DNA of 34,589 nt. Source: Pseudonocardia sp. (lineage in GTDB: Bacteria > Actinomycetota > Actinomycetes > Mycobacteriales > Pseudonocardiaceae). Below, one piece after another: positions 7,203-14,594 of this stretch; position 1 is the stretch's first letter, and each line of letters starts with the position of its first letter. Below the pieces are notes generated by a model, which searched no databases, had not been told where the DNA came from, and saw only the letters and a list, made by a program, of their open reading frames with translations. The stretch is from assembly GCF_025465255.1 (NCBI RefSeq), contig NZ_JAODNI010000205.1, positions 1 to 34,589 of the forward strand, given 5' to 3'. The position numbers and the translations under genes were made by a program.

Positions 7203-7389
7203 GCGGCGGTGTGCTCCTGAATCTGTGTCCGCCAGGTCTTCCCGACACCCGCCCCGGTGGGCACGACCTCGTGTGCTGTCGTGTCTCCGGGCCCCGGCCT
7301 GGTTCCGGGGGTGGTTGCGCCCGTGTGGCGCGGTAGGTGTGTCGAGTGCTTCGGTTGCTGCGGTCAGATGACCACGACGTGCGGGTGGA

Positions 7390-7503
7390 TCAGCCCTGAC
7401 GCTGCTTGTGACGCAGGTTCTCGCAGATCACCATGACCCGGCCGTGACGGCGGATCACCTTGCACTTGTCGCAGATCTTCTTGACGCTCGGCTGGACCTT
7501 CAC
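7390..7503 (-). CDS. rpmJ: 50S ribosomal protein L36 (bL36), zinc-ribbon form
   Basis: L36 is the smallest large-subunit protein and binds 23S rRNA late in assembly. This 37-aa protein starts at a GTG (7503) and reads MKVQPSVKKICDKCKVIRRH in its first 20 residues, then the usual GRVMVICENLRHKQRQG. Cys11, Cys14, Cys27 and His32 form the zinc ribbon, so this is the zinc-containing paralogue. Actinobacteria often carry a second, zinc-free L36 elsewhere under Zur control. It lies between infA and rpsM, as expected. Confidence 0.97.
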   Translation of the reverse strand: MKVQPSVKKICDKCKVIRRHGRVMVICENLRHKQRQG

Positions 7504-7534
7504 GTCCGTCGTCCTTCTCGTGGTCCTCGGGAAC

Positions 7535-7594
7535 GTCCGGGGCTTGCTCCCGGACCGACCCGTGGATGCGGGATCCCGGGGGCGAAGCCCCCGG
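7535..7594 (-). promoter_or_regulatory. Two tandem hairpins between infA and rpmJ
   Basis: CCGGGGGC (7576-7583) and GCCCCCGG (7587-7594) form an 8-bp stem with a 3-nt loop, 3 nt past the infA stop. GTCCGGG (7535-7541) and CCCGGAC (7549-7555) form a second, 7-bp stem. They fill most of the 94-bp infA-rpmJ gap and may lower read-through or stabilise the infA mRNA, which would let IF-1 be made at a different level from the ribosomal proteins. Confidence 0.5.
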
Positions 7595-7597
7595 ATG

Positions 7598-7819
7598 TCA
7601 CTTGTAGCGGTAGACGATGCGGCCGCGGGTGAGGTCGTAGGGAGAGAGCTCCACGACCACCCGGTCCTCTGGGAGGATCCGGATGTAGTGCTGCCGCATC
7701 TTCCCGCTGATGTGCGCGAGGACCCGGTGCCCGTTCTCCAGCTCCACGCGGAACATCGCGTTCGGCAGGGGTTCAACGACCCGGCCCTCGACCTCGATCG
7801 CCCCGTCTTTCTTGGCCAT
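7598..7819 (-). CDS. infA: Translation initiation factor IF-1
   Basis: IF-1 blocks the ribosomal A site during initiation. The 73-aa protein is a single S1/OB-fold domain of the exact usual length: MAKKDGAIEVEGRVVEPLPN, FRVELENGHRVLAHISGKMR, IRILPEDRVVVELSPYDLTR, then GRIVYRYK. It is the first gene of the alpha operon here. In most actinobacteria it follows map directly; here pntAA-pntAB-pntB and an MFS remnant intervene, so it probably has its own promoter in the 285-bp gap upstream. Confidence 0.98.
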   Translation of the reverse strand: MAKKDGAIEVEGRVVEPLPNAMFRVELENGHRVLAHISGKMRQHYIRILPEDRVVVELSPYDLTRGRIVYRYK

Positions 7820-7982
7820 GTCCTCCGCGTTCCGTGACAGGTGTCAGTGTCTTCTCGTGCTGTGTGCGGAGTCCCCACCGCGGGATGCGGCGAGTTCTCC
7901 GGCACGGCACGCGACGAGGAGACGGGACCGAAGGGTGCGAAGGCACGACCGGAACCGGCGCCACGAGGCGCGCCGATAGCCC

Positions 7983-7988
7983 AGTGTA
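7983..7988 (-). promoter_or_regulatory. Candidate -10 element for the infA operon
   Basis: TACACT on the minus strand matches the TANNNT actinobacterial -10 pattern, about 165 bp upstream of infA in the only non-coding gap that can hold this operon's promoter. The -35 position (TGCACC at 17-bp spacing) is a poor match. Moderate to low support. The remainder of 7820-8104 shows no gene. Confidence 0.35.
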
Positions 7989-8104
7989 CGTGTGTTGCGC
8001 AGGTCGGTGCACATGGGGTACCGGGCGCGCGGGGCGCTGCCGGAGAGCGCGGGCGGACCGGACGGAATTCCGTTGACCTCGACCCGGATGCAGGTGATGG
8101 GGCC

Positions 8105-8401
8105 GTGGCCGCGAAGCCTACCCCGGCCTCGGGCCGACCGGCGGTACCCGCGCCGGGCCCGGGTGGGCGGCTGCCCCGGCCGCTGCGGCCGCTCCGGCAC
8201 CGGGACTACCGGCTGCTCGCGCTGTCCATCGGCGCGTCGCTGTTCGCGAGCGGGCTCTGGCTCGTCGCGATCGGCATCCCGCTGACGTTCGTGCTGGCGG
8301 GGCTGGTCCCGGCGTTCCTCGCCCTCGCCGCGCTGTTCGGCCGGCGCCTGGACCGGGACGAGCTGGCGCACCCGCTCTCGCCGGCCAACGCCGCCGTCTG
8401 A
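8105..8401 (+). pseudogene. Remnant of an MFS transporter (N-terminus joined to C-terminus)
   Basis: A 98-codon frame from a GTG at 8105. After a Pro/Ala-rich start it has LRPLRHRDYRLLALSIGASL followed by FASGLWLVAIG, typical of the first cytoplasmic residues and first membrane helix of 12-helix MFS exporters. The next part, IPLTFVLAGLVPAFLALAAL then FGRRLDRDELAHPL, looks like the last helix and cytoplasmic tail of the same family. About ten helices are missing, so this is best read as an in-frame internal deletion of a transporter gene. A real small two-helix membrane protein cannot be excluded. The stop codon is part of a long hairpin. It is the only plus-strand gene-like piece among the ribosomal genes. 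Confidence 0.55.
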
Positions 8402-8447
8402 GTGGCTCGAGCGCCGGACATCGACGCTCGAGCCACTCAGGCGGCGG
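8391..8447. terminator. Bidirectional 23-bp terminator between pntB and the MFS remnant
   Basis: Arms 8391-8413 and 8425-8447 pair over 23 bp with a single G-U wobble and an 11-nt loop; the inner 15 bp (TGAGTGGCTCGAGCG) are perfect. The stem starts directly after the pntB stop and includes the stop codon of the plus-strand remnant, so it can serve both converging transcripts. No U-tract. Confidence 0.75.
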
Positions 8448-9830
8448 TCAGAGCGCCTTGAGCTCCTCGGTCACCTCCGAGACGGACTTCTTCGCGTCCC
8501 CGAACAGCATCGAGGTGTTGTCCGCGTAGAACAGCGGGTTGTCGATGCCGGCGAACCCGCTGCTCATCGACCGCTTGAGCACGATCACCGAGCGGGACTG
8601 GTCGACGTTGAGGATCGGCATCCCGTGGATGGGCGAGCCGGGGTCCGTCCGCGCCGCCGGGTTGGTGACGTCGTTCGCCCCGATCACCAGCGTCACGTCG
8701 GTGCGGGCGAACTCGTCGTTGATGTCGTCCATCTCCTTGAGCGCGTCGTAGGAGACGTCGGCCTCGGCCAGCAGGACGTTCATGTGTCCCGGCATCCGGC
8801 CGGCGACCGGGTGGATCGCGTACTTGACCTCGACGCCCTTGGCCTCCAGCAGCTTCGCCATGTCCTTCACGGCATGCTGGGCCTGCGCCACCGCCATCCC
8901 GTACCCGGGGACGACGATGACCTGGCTGGCGTAGGCCATCTGGATGGCCGCATCCGCCGCCGAGGTGGACTTCACCGTGCGGTCCACGCCGTCGTCGGCG
9001 CCCGGGAGCGTGGCGGTCCCGCCGAAGCCGCCGGCCACGATGGCCGGGATGGACCGGTTCATCGCCGTGGCCATCAGGTTGGTCAGGATCGAGCCCGACG
9101 CGCCGACGATCATGCCCGCGACGATCATCGCGGTGTTGTCCAGCGCGAGTCCCGCCGCCGCGGCCGACAACCCGGTCAGCGCGTTGAGCAGGGAGATGAC
9201 GACCGGCATGTCCGCGCCGCCGATCGGCAGCACGACCAGCACGCCCAGGATCGCGGCGAGCAGCAGCAGCCCGACGATCCACAGCTGCGAGGCCCCGCCC
9301 ATCCCGGCGACGACGGCGCAGACGATCGCGGCGACGAGCAGCAGGCCGTTGACGAACTGCTGCGCCTTCCCGAGCCCGATGGGCCGGCCGGGCAGGATCT
9401 CCTGCAGCTTGCCGAACGCGATGAGCGAGCCCCAGAACGAGATCGAGCCGACGATCGCCGAGAACATCGACGCGACGACCACGTAGGTCGCGGCGTCCGA
9501 GAAGCCCGCCGACGTGCGGAACTCCGACCACGCGATCAGCGCCACCGCGCCACCGCCCACGCCGTTGAACAGCGCCACCATCTGCGGCATCGCGGTCATC
9601 TTCACCTGGCGCGCCGACGGGATGCCCAGCGCGGCCCCGATCACGAGCCCGACGATGATCAGCACCCAGTTGTGCTGCACCCGCAGCAGCGTGGCGACCA
9701 CCGCGATGACCATGCCGACCGCGGCGATCTTGTTGCCCCGCACCGCGGTCTTCGGCCCGGTGAGGCCCATCAGGCCGTAGATGAACAGCGCGAACGCGAT
9801 GATGTAGAGGATGGTGACCAGGACGTCCAT
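8448..9830 (-). CDS. pntB: NAD(P) transhydrogenase beta subunit PntB
   Basis: PntB carries membrane helices of the proton channel (dII) and the NADP(H)-binding domain (dIII) of the proton-translocating transhydrogenase, which passes hydride from NADH to NADP+. The 460-aa protein has about nine membrane segments in its first 270 residues (for example LVTILYIIAFALFIYGLMGL), then the dIII motifs IVVPGYGMAVAQAQHAV, HPVAGRMPGHMNVLLAEA, GANDVTNPAAR and VIVLKRSMSSGFAGIDNPLF. The ATG at 9830 overlaps the pntAB stop as TGATG; a GTG one codon earlier is also possible. Last gene of the operon, followed by a strong hairpin. Confidence 0.95.
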   Translation of the reverse strand: MDVLVTILYIIAFALFIYGLMGLTGPKTAVRGNKIAAVGMVIAVVATLLRVQHNWVLIIVGLVIGAALGIPSARQVKMTAMPQMVALFNGVGGGAVALIAWSEFRTSAGFSDAATYVVVASMFSAIVGSISFWGSLIAFGKLQEILPGRPIGLGKAQQFVNGLLLVAAIVCAVVAGMGGASQLWIVGLLLLAAILGVLVVLPIGGADMPVVISLLNALTGLSAAAAGLALDNTAMIVAGMIVGASGSILTNLMATAMNRSIPAIVAGGFGGTATLPGADDGVDRTVKSTSAADAAIQMAYASQVIVVPGYGMAVAQAQHAVKDMAKLLEAKGVEVKYAIHPVAGRMPGHMNVLLAEADVSYDALKEMDDINDEFARTDVTLVIGANDVTNPAARTDPGSPIHGMPILNVDQSRSVIVLKRSMSSGFAGIDNPLFYADNTSMLFGDAKKSVSEVTEELKAL

Positions 9831-10189
9831 CACGCGCCGCCCTTACCGTTGGTCGTGGCCTTCTCGGCCGACGGCGCTTCGGCCGAGGTGGGCGGCGTGG
9901 GCTTGGCCTTGAACATGCCCAGCATCCGATCCGTGACGAGGAACCCACCGATCACATTGATCATCCCGAAGGCGATCGCGATGACCAGGATGACCGAGTC
10001 CAGGATCGACGGGTTCTCGAGCTCGCCGAGCACGATCAGCCCGCCCAGCAGCACGATCCCGTGGATCGCGTTGGTGCCGGACATCAGCGGCGTGTGCAGC
10101 GTGTTCGGCACCTTGGAGATGACGGCGAACCCCACGAACCCGGCCAGCACCAGGATCGCGATGTTCGCGAGCAGACCACCGGACTCCAT
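9830..10189 (-). CDS. pntAB: NAD(P) transhydrogenase alpha subunit part 2 (PntAB, membrane)
   Basis: In actinobacteria the alpha subunit is split, and this 119-aa piece holds the alpha-side membrane helices. It has three clear hydrophobic segments: about 7-24, 41-57 (IHGIVLLGGLIVLGE) and 62-86 (SVILVIAIAFGMINVIGGF), with SKVPNTLHTPLMSGTNAIHG in between, a signature of the PntA membrane domain. The tail is Pro/Ala/Lys-rich and cytoplasmic. It overlaps pntAA upstream and pntB downstream by one base each (TGATG), so the three are translationally coupled. Confidence 0.94.
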   Translation of the reverse strand: MESGGLLANIAILVLAGFVGFAVISKVPNTLHTPLMSGTNAIHGIVLLGGLIVLGELENPSILDSVILVIAIAFGMINVIGGFLVTDRMLGMFKAKPTPPTSAEAPSAEKATTNGKGGA

Positions 10190-11322
10190 CAGGCGTCCCC
10201 TTCTCTCCGCGTGACGCAGGACTTCGCGAGGACCTCGTCGCCGAAGTCCGGCGCCAGGGCGCCCTCGTCGTCGAGCATCAGTTCCAGCAGCGAGGAGACG
10301 TTGCGGGAGTACAGCTCGGAGGCGTGCTCCGGCATCGTCGCCGGGAGGTTGAGCGGGGACGCGATCGTGACGTCGTGCTTGACGACGACCTCGCCGGGTT
10401 CGGTGAGCGCGCAGTTCCCGCCGCTCTCCCCCGCCATGTCGACGACCACGCTGCCCGGCCGCATGCCCTCCACTGCCTTGGCGGTGACGAGCGTGGGTGC
10501 GGTGCGACCCGGGACGTTCGCCGTGGTGATGACGACGTCGAAGCCGGTGATCGCCTCCTCGAGGCGTGCCTGCTGCTCGGCCCGCTCCTCCTCGGTGAGC
10601 TCGCGGGCGTAGCCGCCCTCGCCGACCGCCTCGATCCCGAGGTCCAGCCATTGCGCGCCGAGCGAGCGGACCTGGTCCGCCACCTCGGGCCGCACGTCGT
10701 AACCGGTGGTGCGGGCGCCCAGCCGCTTGGCGGTGGCGAGCGCCTGCAGGCCCGCGACGCCGACACCCAGGATCAGGGCCTGCGCCGGCTTCACGGTCCC
10801 GGCAGCGGTGGTGAGCATCGGGAAGAAGCGGGTGGAGCGCTCGGCCGCGAGCAGCACGGCCTTGTAGCCCGCCACGTTGGCCTGCGAGGAGAGCGCGTCC
10901 ATGGACTGCGCGCGGGAGATCCGCGGGACGGCCTCCATCGCGAACCCGCTGACGCCGGCGCCACGCAGCGCCTCGACGGTCTCCGGGGAAGTGAGCGGCG
11001 CCAGGAAGCCGATGTAGCTCGCCCCGGACCTGAGCCGGCCGATCTCCTCGGCCGTCGGCGGGGCGACCTTCACGACGACGTCGCACGCCCACGGATCCCC
11101 GACGGTGGCGCCCGCCTCGATGTACACCTCGTCGGGGATCAGCGCGCCCAGCCCGGCCCCGGACTCGACGACGATCTCGACCCCGCGGGACACCAGCTTC
11201 TCGACGACCTTCGGGACCAGCGCGACCCGGCGCTCCCCGGCACCCGACTCCCGCGGCACCCCGACGGTCGTCCGCCCCGGGGGCCGGTTCTCCGGCCGCG
11301 GCCCTGCGGCTTCTGCACTCAT
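10189..11322 (-). CDS. pntAA: NAD(P) transhydrogenase alpha subunit part 1 (PntAA, NAD-binding)
   Basis: Soluble dI domain that binds NAD(H). The 377-aa protein is in the AlaDH/PNT family: GVPRESGAGERRVALVPKVV near the N-terminus, the Rossmann motif ALILGVGVAGLQALATAKRL, and the RSLGAQWLDL and DVVITTANVPGRTAPTLVT blocks typical of PntA and not of alanine dehydrogenase. First gene of the operon. No ribosome-binding site precedes the ATG, but TAGGTT lies six bases upstream, the geometry of a leaderless mRNA. The gap to map is 124 bp. Confidence 0.95.
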   Translation of the reverse strand: MSAEAAGPRPENRPPGRTTVGVPRESGAGERRVALVPKVVEKLVSRGVEIVVESGAGLGALIPDEVYIEAGATVGDPWACDVVVKVAPPTAEEIGRLRSGASYIGFLAPLTSPETVEALRGAGVSGFAMEAVPRISRAQSMDALSSQANVAGYKAVLLAAERSTRFFPMLTTAAGTVKPAQALILGVGVAGLQALATAKRLGARTTGYDVRPEVADQVRSLGAQWLDLGIEAVGEGGYARELTEEERAEQQARLEEAITGFDVVITTANVPGRTAPTLVTAKAVEGMRPGSVVVDMAGESGGNCALTEPGEVVVKHDVTIASPLNLPATMPEHASELYSRNVSSLLELMLDDEGALAPDFGDEVLAKSCVTRREGDA

Positions 11323-11328
11323 GGGCAG

Positions 11329-11334
11329 AACCTA
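11329..11334 (-). promoter_or_regulatory. Candidate -10 for a leaderless pntAA transcript
   Basis: TAGGTT on the minus strand fits TANNNT and sits 6 nt upstream of the pntAA ATG, so transcription would start at or next to the A of ATG. The absence of any Shine-Dalgarno sequence agrees with this. The -35 region is not recognisable. Confidence 0.45.
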
Positions 11335-11446
11335 GACCAGCGAGGACCCCGATGGCCCCCTTCGGATCACCCTGATACACCGGACGAACGACCGGTTCCA
11401 CCGGCCAGGGTCCCGGCGGGCCCGAATCCGAGGTCGGGTGTGCGGA

Positions 11447-12274
11447 TCAGTCCGGGAGCGCGGTGAGGATCCGGTACCCGTCGTCGGTGACGGCGACGGT
11501 GTGCTCCCAGTGCACGGCACGCCCACCGTGCTCGGTGACGACGGTCCAACCGTCGGCGAGCTCGCGGGTCTCGGGGTCCCCCGCGGTGAGCATCGGCTCG
11601 ATGGCGAGCGCCATCCCGGTGCGCAGCTTGGGGCCGTGGCCCGGGTCCCCGTGGTTCGGCAGGAACGGGTCCATGTGCATCGACGTCCCGATGCCGTGGC
11701 CGCCGTACTCGGCGACGATCCCGTAGTCCGCGCCGTCCTGGTCCGCCGCGGCGCGGCAGGACTCCTGGATCGCGTAGGAGATGTCGGTGAGCCGGCCCCC
11801 GGGCCGGACCGCCTCGATCCCGGCGTACATCGCGCTCTCGCACGCCCGGGAGAGCGCGAGGTCCGCGGCCGAGACCGCCCCGACCGGGATGGTCACGGCG
11901 GAGTCGCCGTGCCACCCGTCGAGGATCGCCCCGCAGTCCACCGAGATGAGGTCCCCGTCCGCCAGGACCCGCCGGCCCGACGGGATCCCGTGCACGATCT
12001 GGTCGTTCACCGACGCGCAGATGCTGCCCGGGAACCCGTGGTAGCCCTTGAACGACGGGACGGCGCCGGCGTCGCGGATGGTCTGCTCCGCCAGCGCGTC
12101 CAGGTCCGCGGTGGAGACGCCGGGCCTCGCCAGATCGACGACCGCGGCGAGCGTGGTGGCCACCAGGGCCCCGGCCGCCCGCATCGCCTGGATCTCACCG
12201 GGGGACTTCAGCTCGATGTCCCGCCCCCGGATCCTGGCCAGTGCGCCGCGTACGCCGCCTCTCGTCCCGGTCAC
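11447..12274 (-). CDS. map: Methionine aminopeptidase, type I
   Basis: Removes the initiator methionine from nascent proteins. The 275-aa pita-bread metalloprotease shows all five metal ligands: Asp in SVDCGAILDGW, Asp in WHGDSAVTIP, His in GGHGIGTSMHM, Glu in ALAIEPML and Glu in VHWEHTVAV. Other family blocks are YHGFPGSICASVNDQIVHGI and LPNHGDPGHGPKL. The GTG at 12274 has GGGAGG seven bases upstream. Third gene of the secY-adk-map unit. In many actinobacteria infA follows directly, but here the pnt operon comes next. Confidence 0.97.
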   Translation of the reverse strand: MTGTRGGVRGALARIRGRDIELKSPGEIQAMRAAGALVATTLAAVVDLARPGVSTADLDALAEQTIRDAGAVPSFKGYHGFPGSICASVNDQIVHGIPSGRRVLADGDLISVDCGAILDGWHGDSAVTIPVGAVSAADLALSRACESAMYAGIEAVRPGGRLTDISYAIQESCRAAADQDGADYGIVAEYGGHGIGTSMHMDPFLPNHGDPGHGPKLRTGMALAIEPMLTAGDPETRELADGWTVVTEHGGRAVHWEHTVAVTDDGYRILTALPD

Positions 12275-12302
12275 CGCCGGCCTCCCTCTCGATTCGGTGC
12301 CC

Positions 12303-12326
12303 CCCGCCCCCAGGATCGGGGGCGGG
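12303..12326 (-). terminator. GC-rich hairpin between adk and map
   Basis: CCCGCCCCC (12303-12311) and GGGGGCGGG (12318-12326) form a perfect 9-bp stem with a 6-nt loop, 12 nt past the adk stop. A second perfect stem, 12330-12337 with 12343-12350 (GCCGCGAA/TTCGCGGC), holds the adk stop codon in its 5-nt loop. These may partly insulate map from adk. Confidence 0.5.
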
Positions 12327-12338
12327 TTCGCCGCGAAA

Positions 12339-12890
12339 CTACTTCGCGGCCTGCAGGGCGCCGGTGACCCGCTTGGTGATCTCCTCGACCTCGCCGACGG
12401 CGTCGACGGTCAGGAGGCGGTCGGAGTAGAACTCCAGCAGCGGGAACGTCTCGTCCCGGTAGACCTGCTGGCGGTGCCGGATGACGTCCTCGGTGTCGTC
12501 GGACCGGCCGCGGCCCATCAGCCGGTCGACGACGACGTCGTCCGACACGGCGAACTCGACGACCGCGTCCAGCGCGGTGTCCTGCTCGGCCAGGATCTTG
12601 GCGAGCGACTCGGCCTGGGAGACGGTGCGCGGGAAGCCGTCGAGGATGAACCCGGTCGCGGCGTCCGGCTGCGCGAGGCGGTCCTTCACCATCGCGACCG
12701 TCACCTCGTCCGGGACGAGGTTCCCGGCGTCCATGTAGCGCTTCGCCTCGACCCCCAGCGGGGTCTCCTCCTTGAGGTTGGCGCGGAAGAGATCTCCGGT
12801 GGAGATGTGCGGGACGGAGAGCGTCTCCGCCAGGCGCTCGGCCTGGGTGCCCTTACCCGCGCCCGGCGGACCGACAAGAACGAGTCGCAC
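12339..12890 (-). CDS. adk: Adenylate kinase, short-lid form
   Basis: Interconverts ATP + AMP and 2 ADP. The 183-aa protein has the P-loop VGPPGAGKGTQAERLAE, the NMP-binding site (PHISTGDLFRANL), GFILDGFPRTVSQAE and DVVVDRLMGRGRSDDTEDV. The lid is the short, zinc-free kind seen in mycobacterial adenylate kinase (181 aa) rather than the 215-aa class. The GTG at 12890 is chosen because the conserved MRLVLVGPPG start begins there, with GGGAGG upstream. It follows secY after 129 bp; that gap has a small CGGAAC/GTTCCG hairpin (12985-12999) and no gene. Confidence 0.97.
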   Translation of the reverse strand: MRLVLVGPPGAGKGTQAERLAETLSVPHISTGDLFRANLKEETPLGVEAKRYMDAGNLVPDEVTVAMVKDRLAQPDAATGFILDGFPRTVSQAESLAKILAEQDTALDAVVEFAVSDDVVVDRLMGRGRSDDTEDVIRHRQQVYRDETFPLLEFYSDRLLTVDAVGEVEEITKRVTGALQAAK

Positions 12891-13019
12891 GCGAACCCGA
12901 CCTCCCTGATGATCGACTGCTGCACCGCCCACGATGGCGGCAGCGAGGTGAATTTTCCCCGAAGGCCGGTGGGCCGGGGTCACACGGAACGGAGTTCCGA
13001 TCGGACCCCCACCCGCACC

Positions 13020-14330
13020 TTAACGCAGGAATCCCTCGTAGTTGCGCTGCATGAGCTGGCTCTCGATCTGCTTCACGGTGTCGAGGCCCACCCCGACCAT
13101 GATCAGAACGGCGGTCCCGCCGAACGGGAAGTTCTGGTTCTGGCCGCCGCCGGTCACCCCCAGGAAGAAGTTCGGGAGGACCGCGATGATGCCCAGGTAC
13201 AGCGATCCGGGCAGAGTGATGCGGCTGAGCACGAAGTTCAGGTACTCGGCGGTGGGCCGGCCCGGGCGGATGCCCGGGATGAAGCCACCGAACTTCTTCA
13301 TCTCGTCCGCCCGCTCGTCGGGGTTGAACGTGATGCCGACGTAGAAGTACGTGAAGAAGACGATCAGCCCGACGTACAGGAGGATGTGCAACCAGTTGGA
13401 CTGGTCCACCAGGTAGGTCTGGACGAACTGCTGGAAGCCGCCACCGCTCGTCCCGATGAGGCGGGAGATCAGGTCCGGCAGGTACAGCAGGGAGCTGCCG
13501 AAGATGACCGGGATGACGCCGGCCTGGTTCACCTTGAGCGGCAGGTAGGTCGAGGTGCCGCCGTACATCCGCCGGCCGACCATCCGCTTGGCGTACTGCA
13601 CCGGGATCCGGCGCTGGCCCTGCTCGACGAAGATGACGCTGACGATGATCGCCAGACCGAACACGCAGACGCCGGCGAAGACCAGTCCACCCGCGGTGTC
13701 CAGGATGTTCTTGCCCTCGGCCGGGATCCGGTGGGCGATCGAGGCGAAGATCAGCAACGACATGCCGTTGCCGACGCCGCGCTCGGTCACCTGCTCGCCC
13801 AGCCACATCACGACCGCCGTACCCGCGGTCATCACGATGACGATCACGGAGAGCGCGAACACCCCGTCGTCCGGGATGACGGGCAGCGAGCAGTTGCCGA
13901 ACAGCTGGCCGCGCTCCGCGAGCGCCACGATGCCGGTGGACTGCAGGATGGCCAGCGCGATCGTCAGGTACCGGGTGTACTGGGTCAGCTTGTTCTGACC
14001 CGACTGCCCTTCCTTCTTCAGCGCCTCGAACCGCGGGATGACCACGGTGAGCAGCTGCACGATGATCGACGCCGTGATGTAGGGCATGATCCCGAGCGCG
14101 AGGATGGACAGCTGGAGCAGCGCGCCGCCGGAGAACAGGTTGATCAGCGAGTAGACGCCGGAGTTGTCCCCGCCCTCGACCTGCCGGATGCACTCCTGCA
14201 CGTTCGGATACGAGACGCCCGGGGCCGGGATGTTGGCCCCGAGGCGGTAGACGGCGACGACGCCCAACGTGAAGAGGATCTTCTTCCGCAGGTCGGGCGT
14301 GGTAAAGGCCGCCCGGAAAGCGCTCAGCAC
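13020..14330 (-). CDS. secY: Preprotein translocase channel subunit SecY
   Basis: Forms the protein-conducting channel with SecE and SecG. The 436-aa protein has ten hydrophobic segments and the family blocks DLRKKILFTLGVVAVYRLGA, ALGIMPYITASIIVQLLTVV, EQVTERGVGNGMSLLIF, FFTYFYVGITFNPDERADEM and GIRPGRPTAEYL. The GTG at 14330 begins the conserved LSAFRAAFTTPDLRKKI start and has AGGAGG nine bases upstream. The frame continues 27 codons further up but without conserved sequence. A 264-bp gap separates it from rplO and probably holds a promoter for secY-adk-map. Confidence 0.97.
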   Translation of the reverse strand: MLSAFRAAFTTPDLRKKILFTLGVVAVYRLGANIPAPGVSYPNVQECIRQVEGGDNSGVYSLINLFSGGALLQLSILALGIMPYITASIIVQLLTVVIPRFEALKKEGQSGQNKLTQYTRYLTIALAILQSTGIVALAERGQLFGNCSLPVIPDDGVFALSVIVIVMTAGTAVVMWLGEQVTERGVGNGMSLLIFASIAHRIPAEGKNILDTAGGLVFAGVCVFGLAIIVSVIFVEQGQRRIPVQYAKRMVGRRMYGGTSTYLPLKVNQAGVIPVIFGSSLLYLPDLISRLIGTSGGGFQQFVQTYLVDQSNWLHILLYVGLIVFFTYFYVGITFNPDERADEMKKFGGFIPGIRPGRPTAEYLNFVLSRITLPGSLYLGIIAVLPNFFLGVTGGGQNQNFPFGGTAVLIMVGVGLDTVKQIESQLMQRNYEGFLR

Positions 14331-14351
14331 CTCAGGTGTCCTCCTACACAG

Positions 14352-14371
14352 GCGGCGGCTGCTGCCGCCGC
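14352..14371 (-). promoter_or_regulatory. Hairpin just upstream of the secY ribosome-binding site
   Basis: GCGGCGGC (14352-14359) and GCCGCCGC (14364-14371) form a perfect 8-bp stem with a TGCT tetraloop, ending 6 nt before the secY AGGAGG. The position suggests an effect on secY translation or on read-through from the ribosomal genes. Confidence 0.4.
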
Positions 14372-14459
14372 GGACCGGGGGCACCGGCCGTCTGGCTGTC
14401 CCGGCCGCCATGCGAGACGGCGCCGGGCGGGTGACGCGACTTCTCCACGAGCGCGACCG

Positions 14460-14468
14460 ACTCTAACA
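14460..14468 (-). promoter_or_regulatory. Candidate extended -10 promoter for secY-adk-map
   Basis: The minus strand reads TGTTAGAGT, an extended -10 (TG-N-TANNNT), about 130 bp upstream of secY. No good -35 is visible at 16-18 bp spacing. The site lies in the 264-bp rplO-secY gap, which otherwise contains no recognisable gene. Confidence 0.45.
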
Positions 14469-14594
14469 GCGGTCCCGAACGCGACGACGCCGCCCGTGAG
14501 CCCGGGTCACACCTGTGCGGACACAAGGGGCGAACGGGTCGACACGGACGGCGTCGGCTGTGGAGCGGCCCCTCGCGGCGCCGCCCCGGTGTTC

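Noticed and set aside
8073..8102. TTGACC upstream of the MFS remnant as a promoter.
   Set aside because: No TANNNT box follows at 16-19 bp, and the region also serves as the infA upstream region; chance match likely.
14331..14411. A longer SecY starting at 14411.
   Set aside because: The extra 27 residues are Arg/Pro-rich and unlike SecY, and they would cover the hairpin and the strong AGGAGG site placed for the GTG at 14330.
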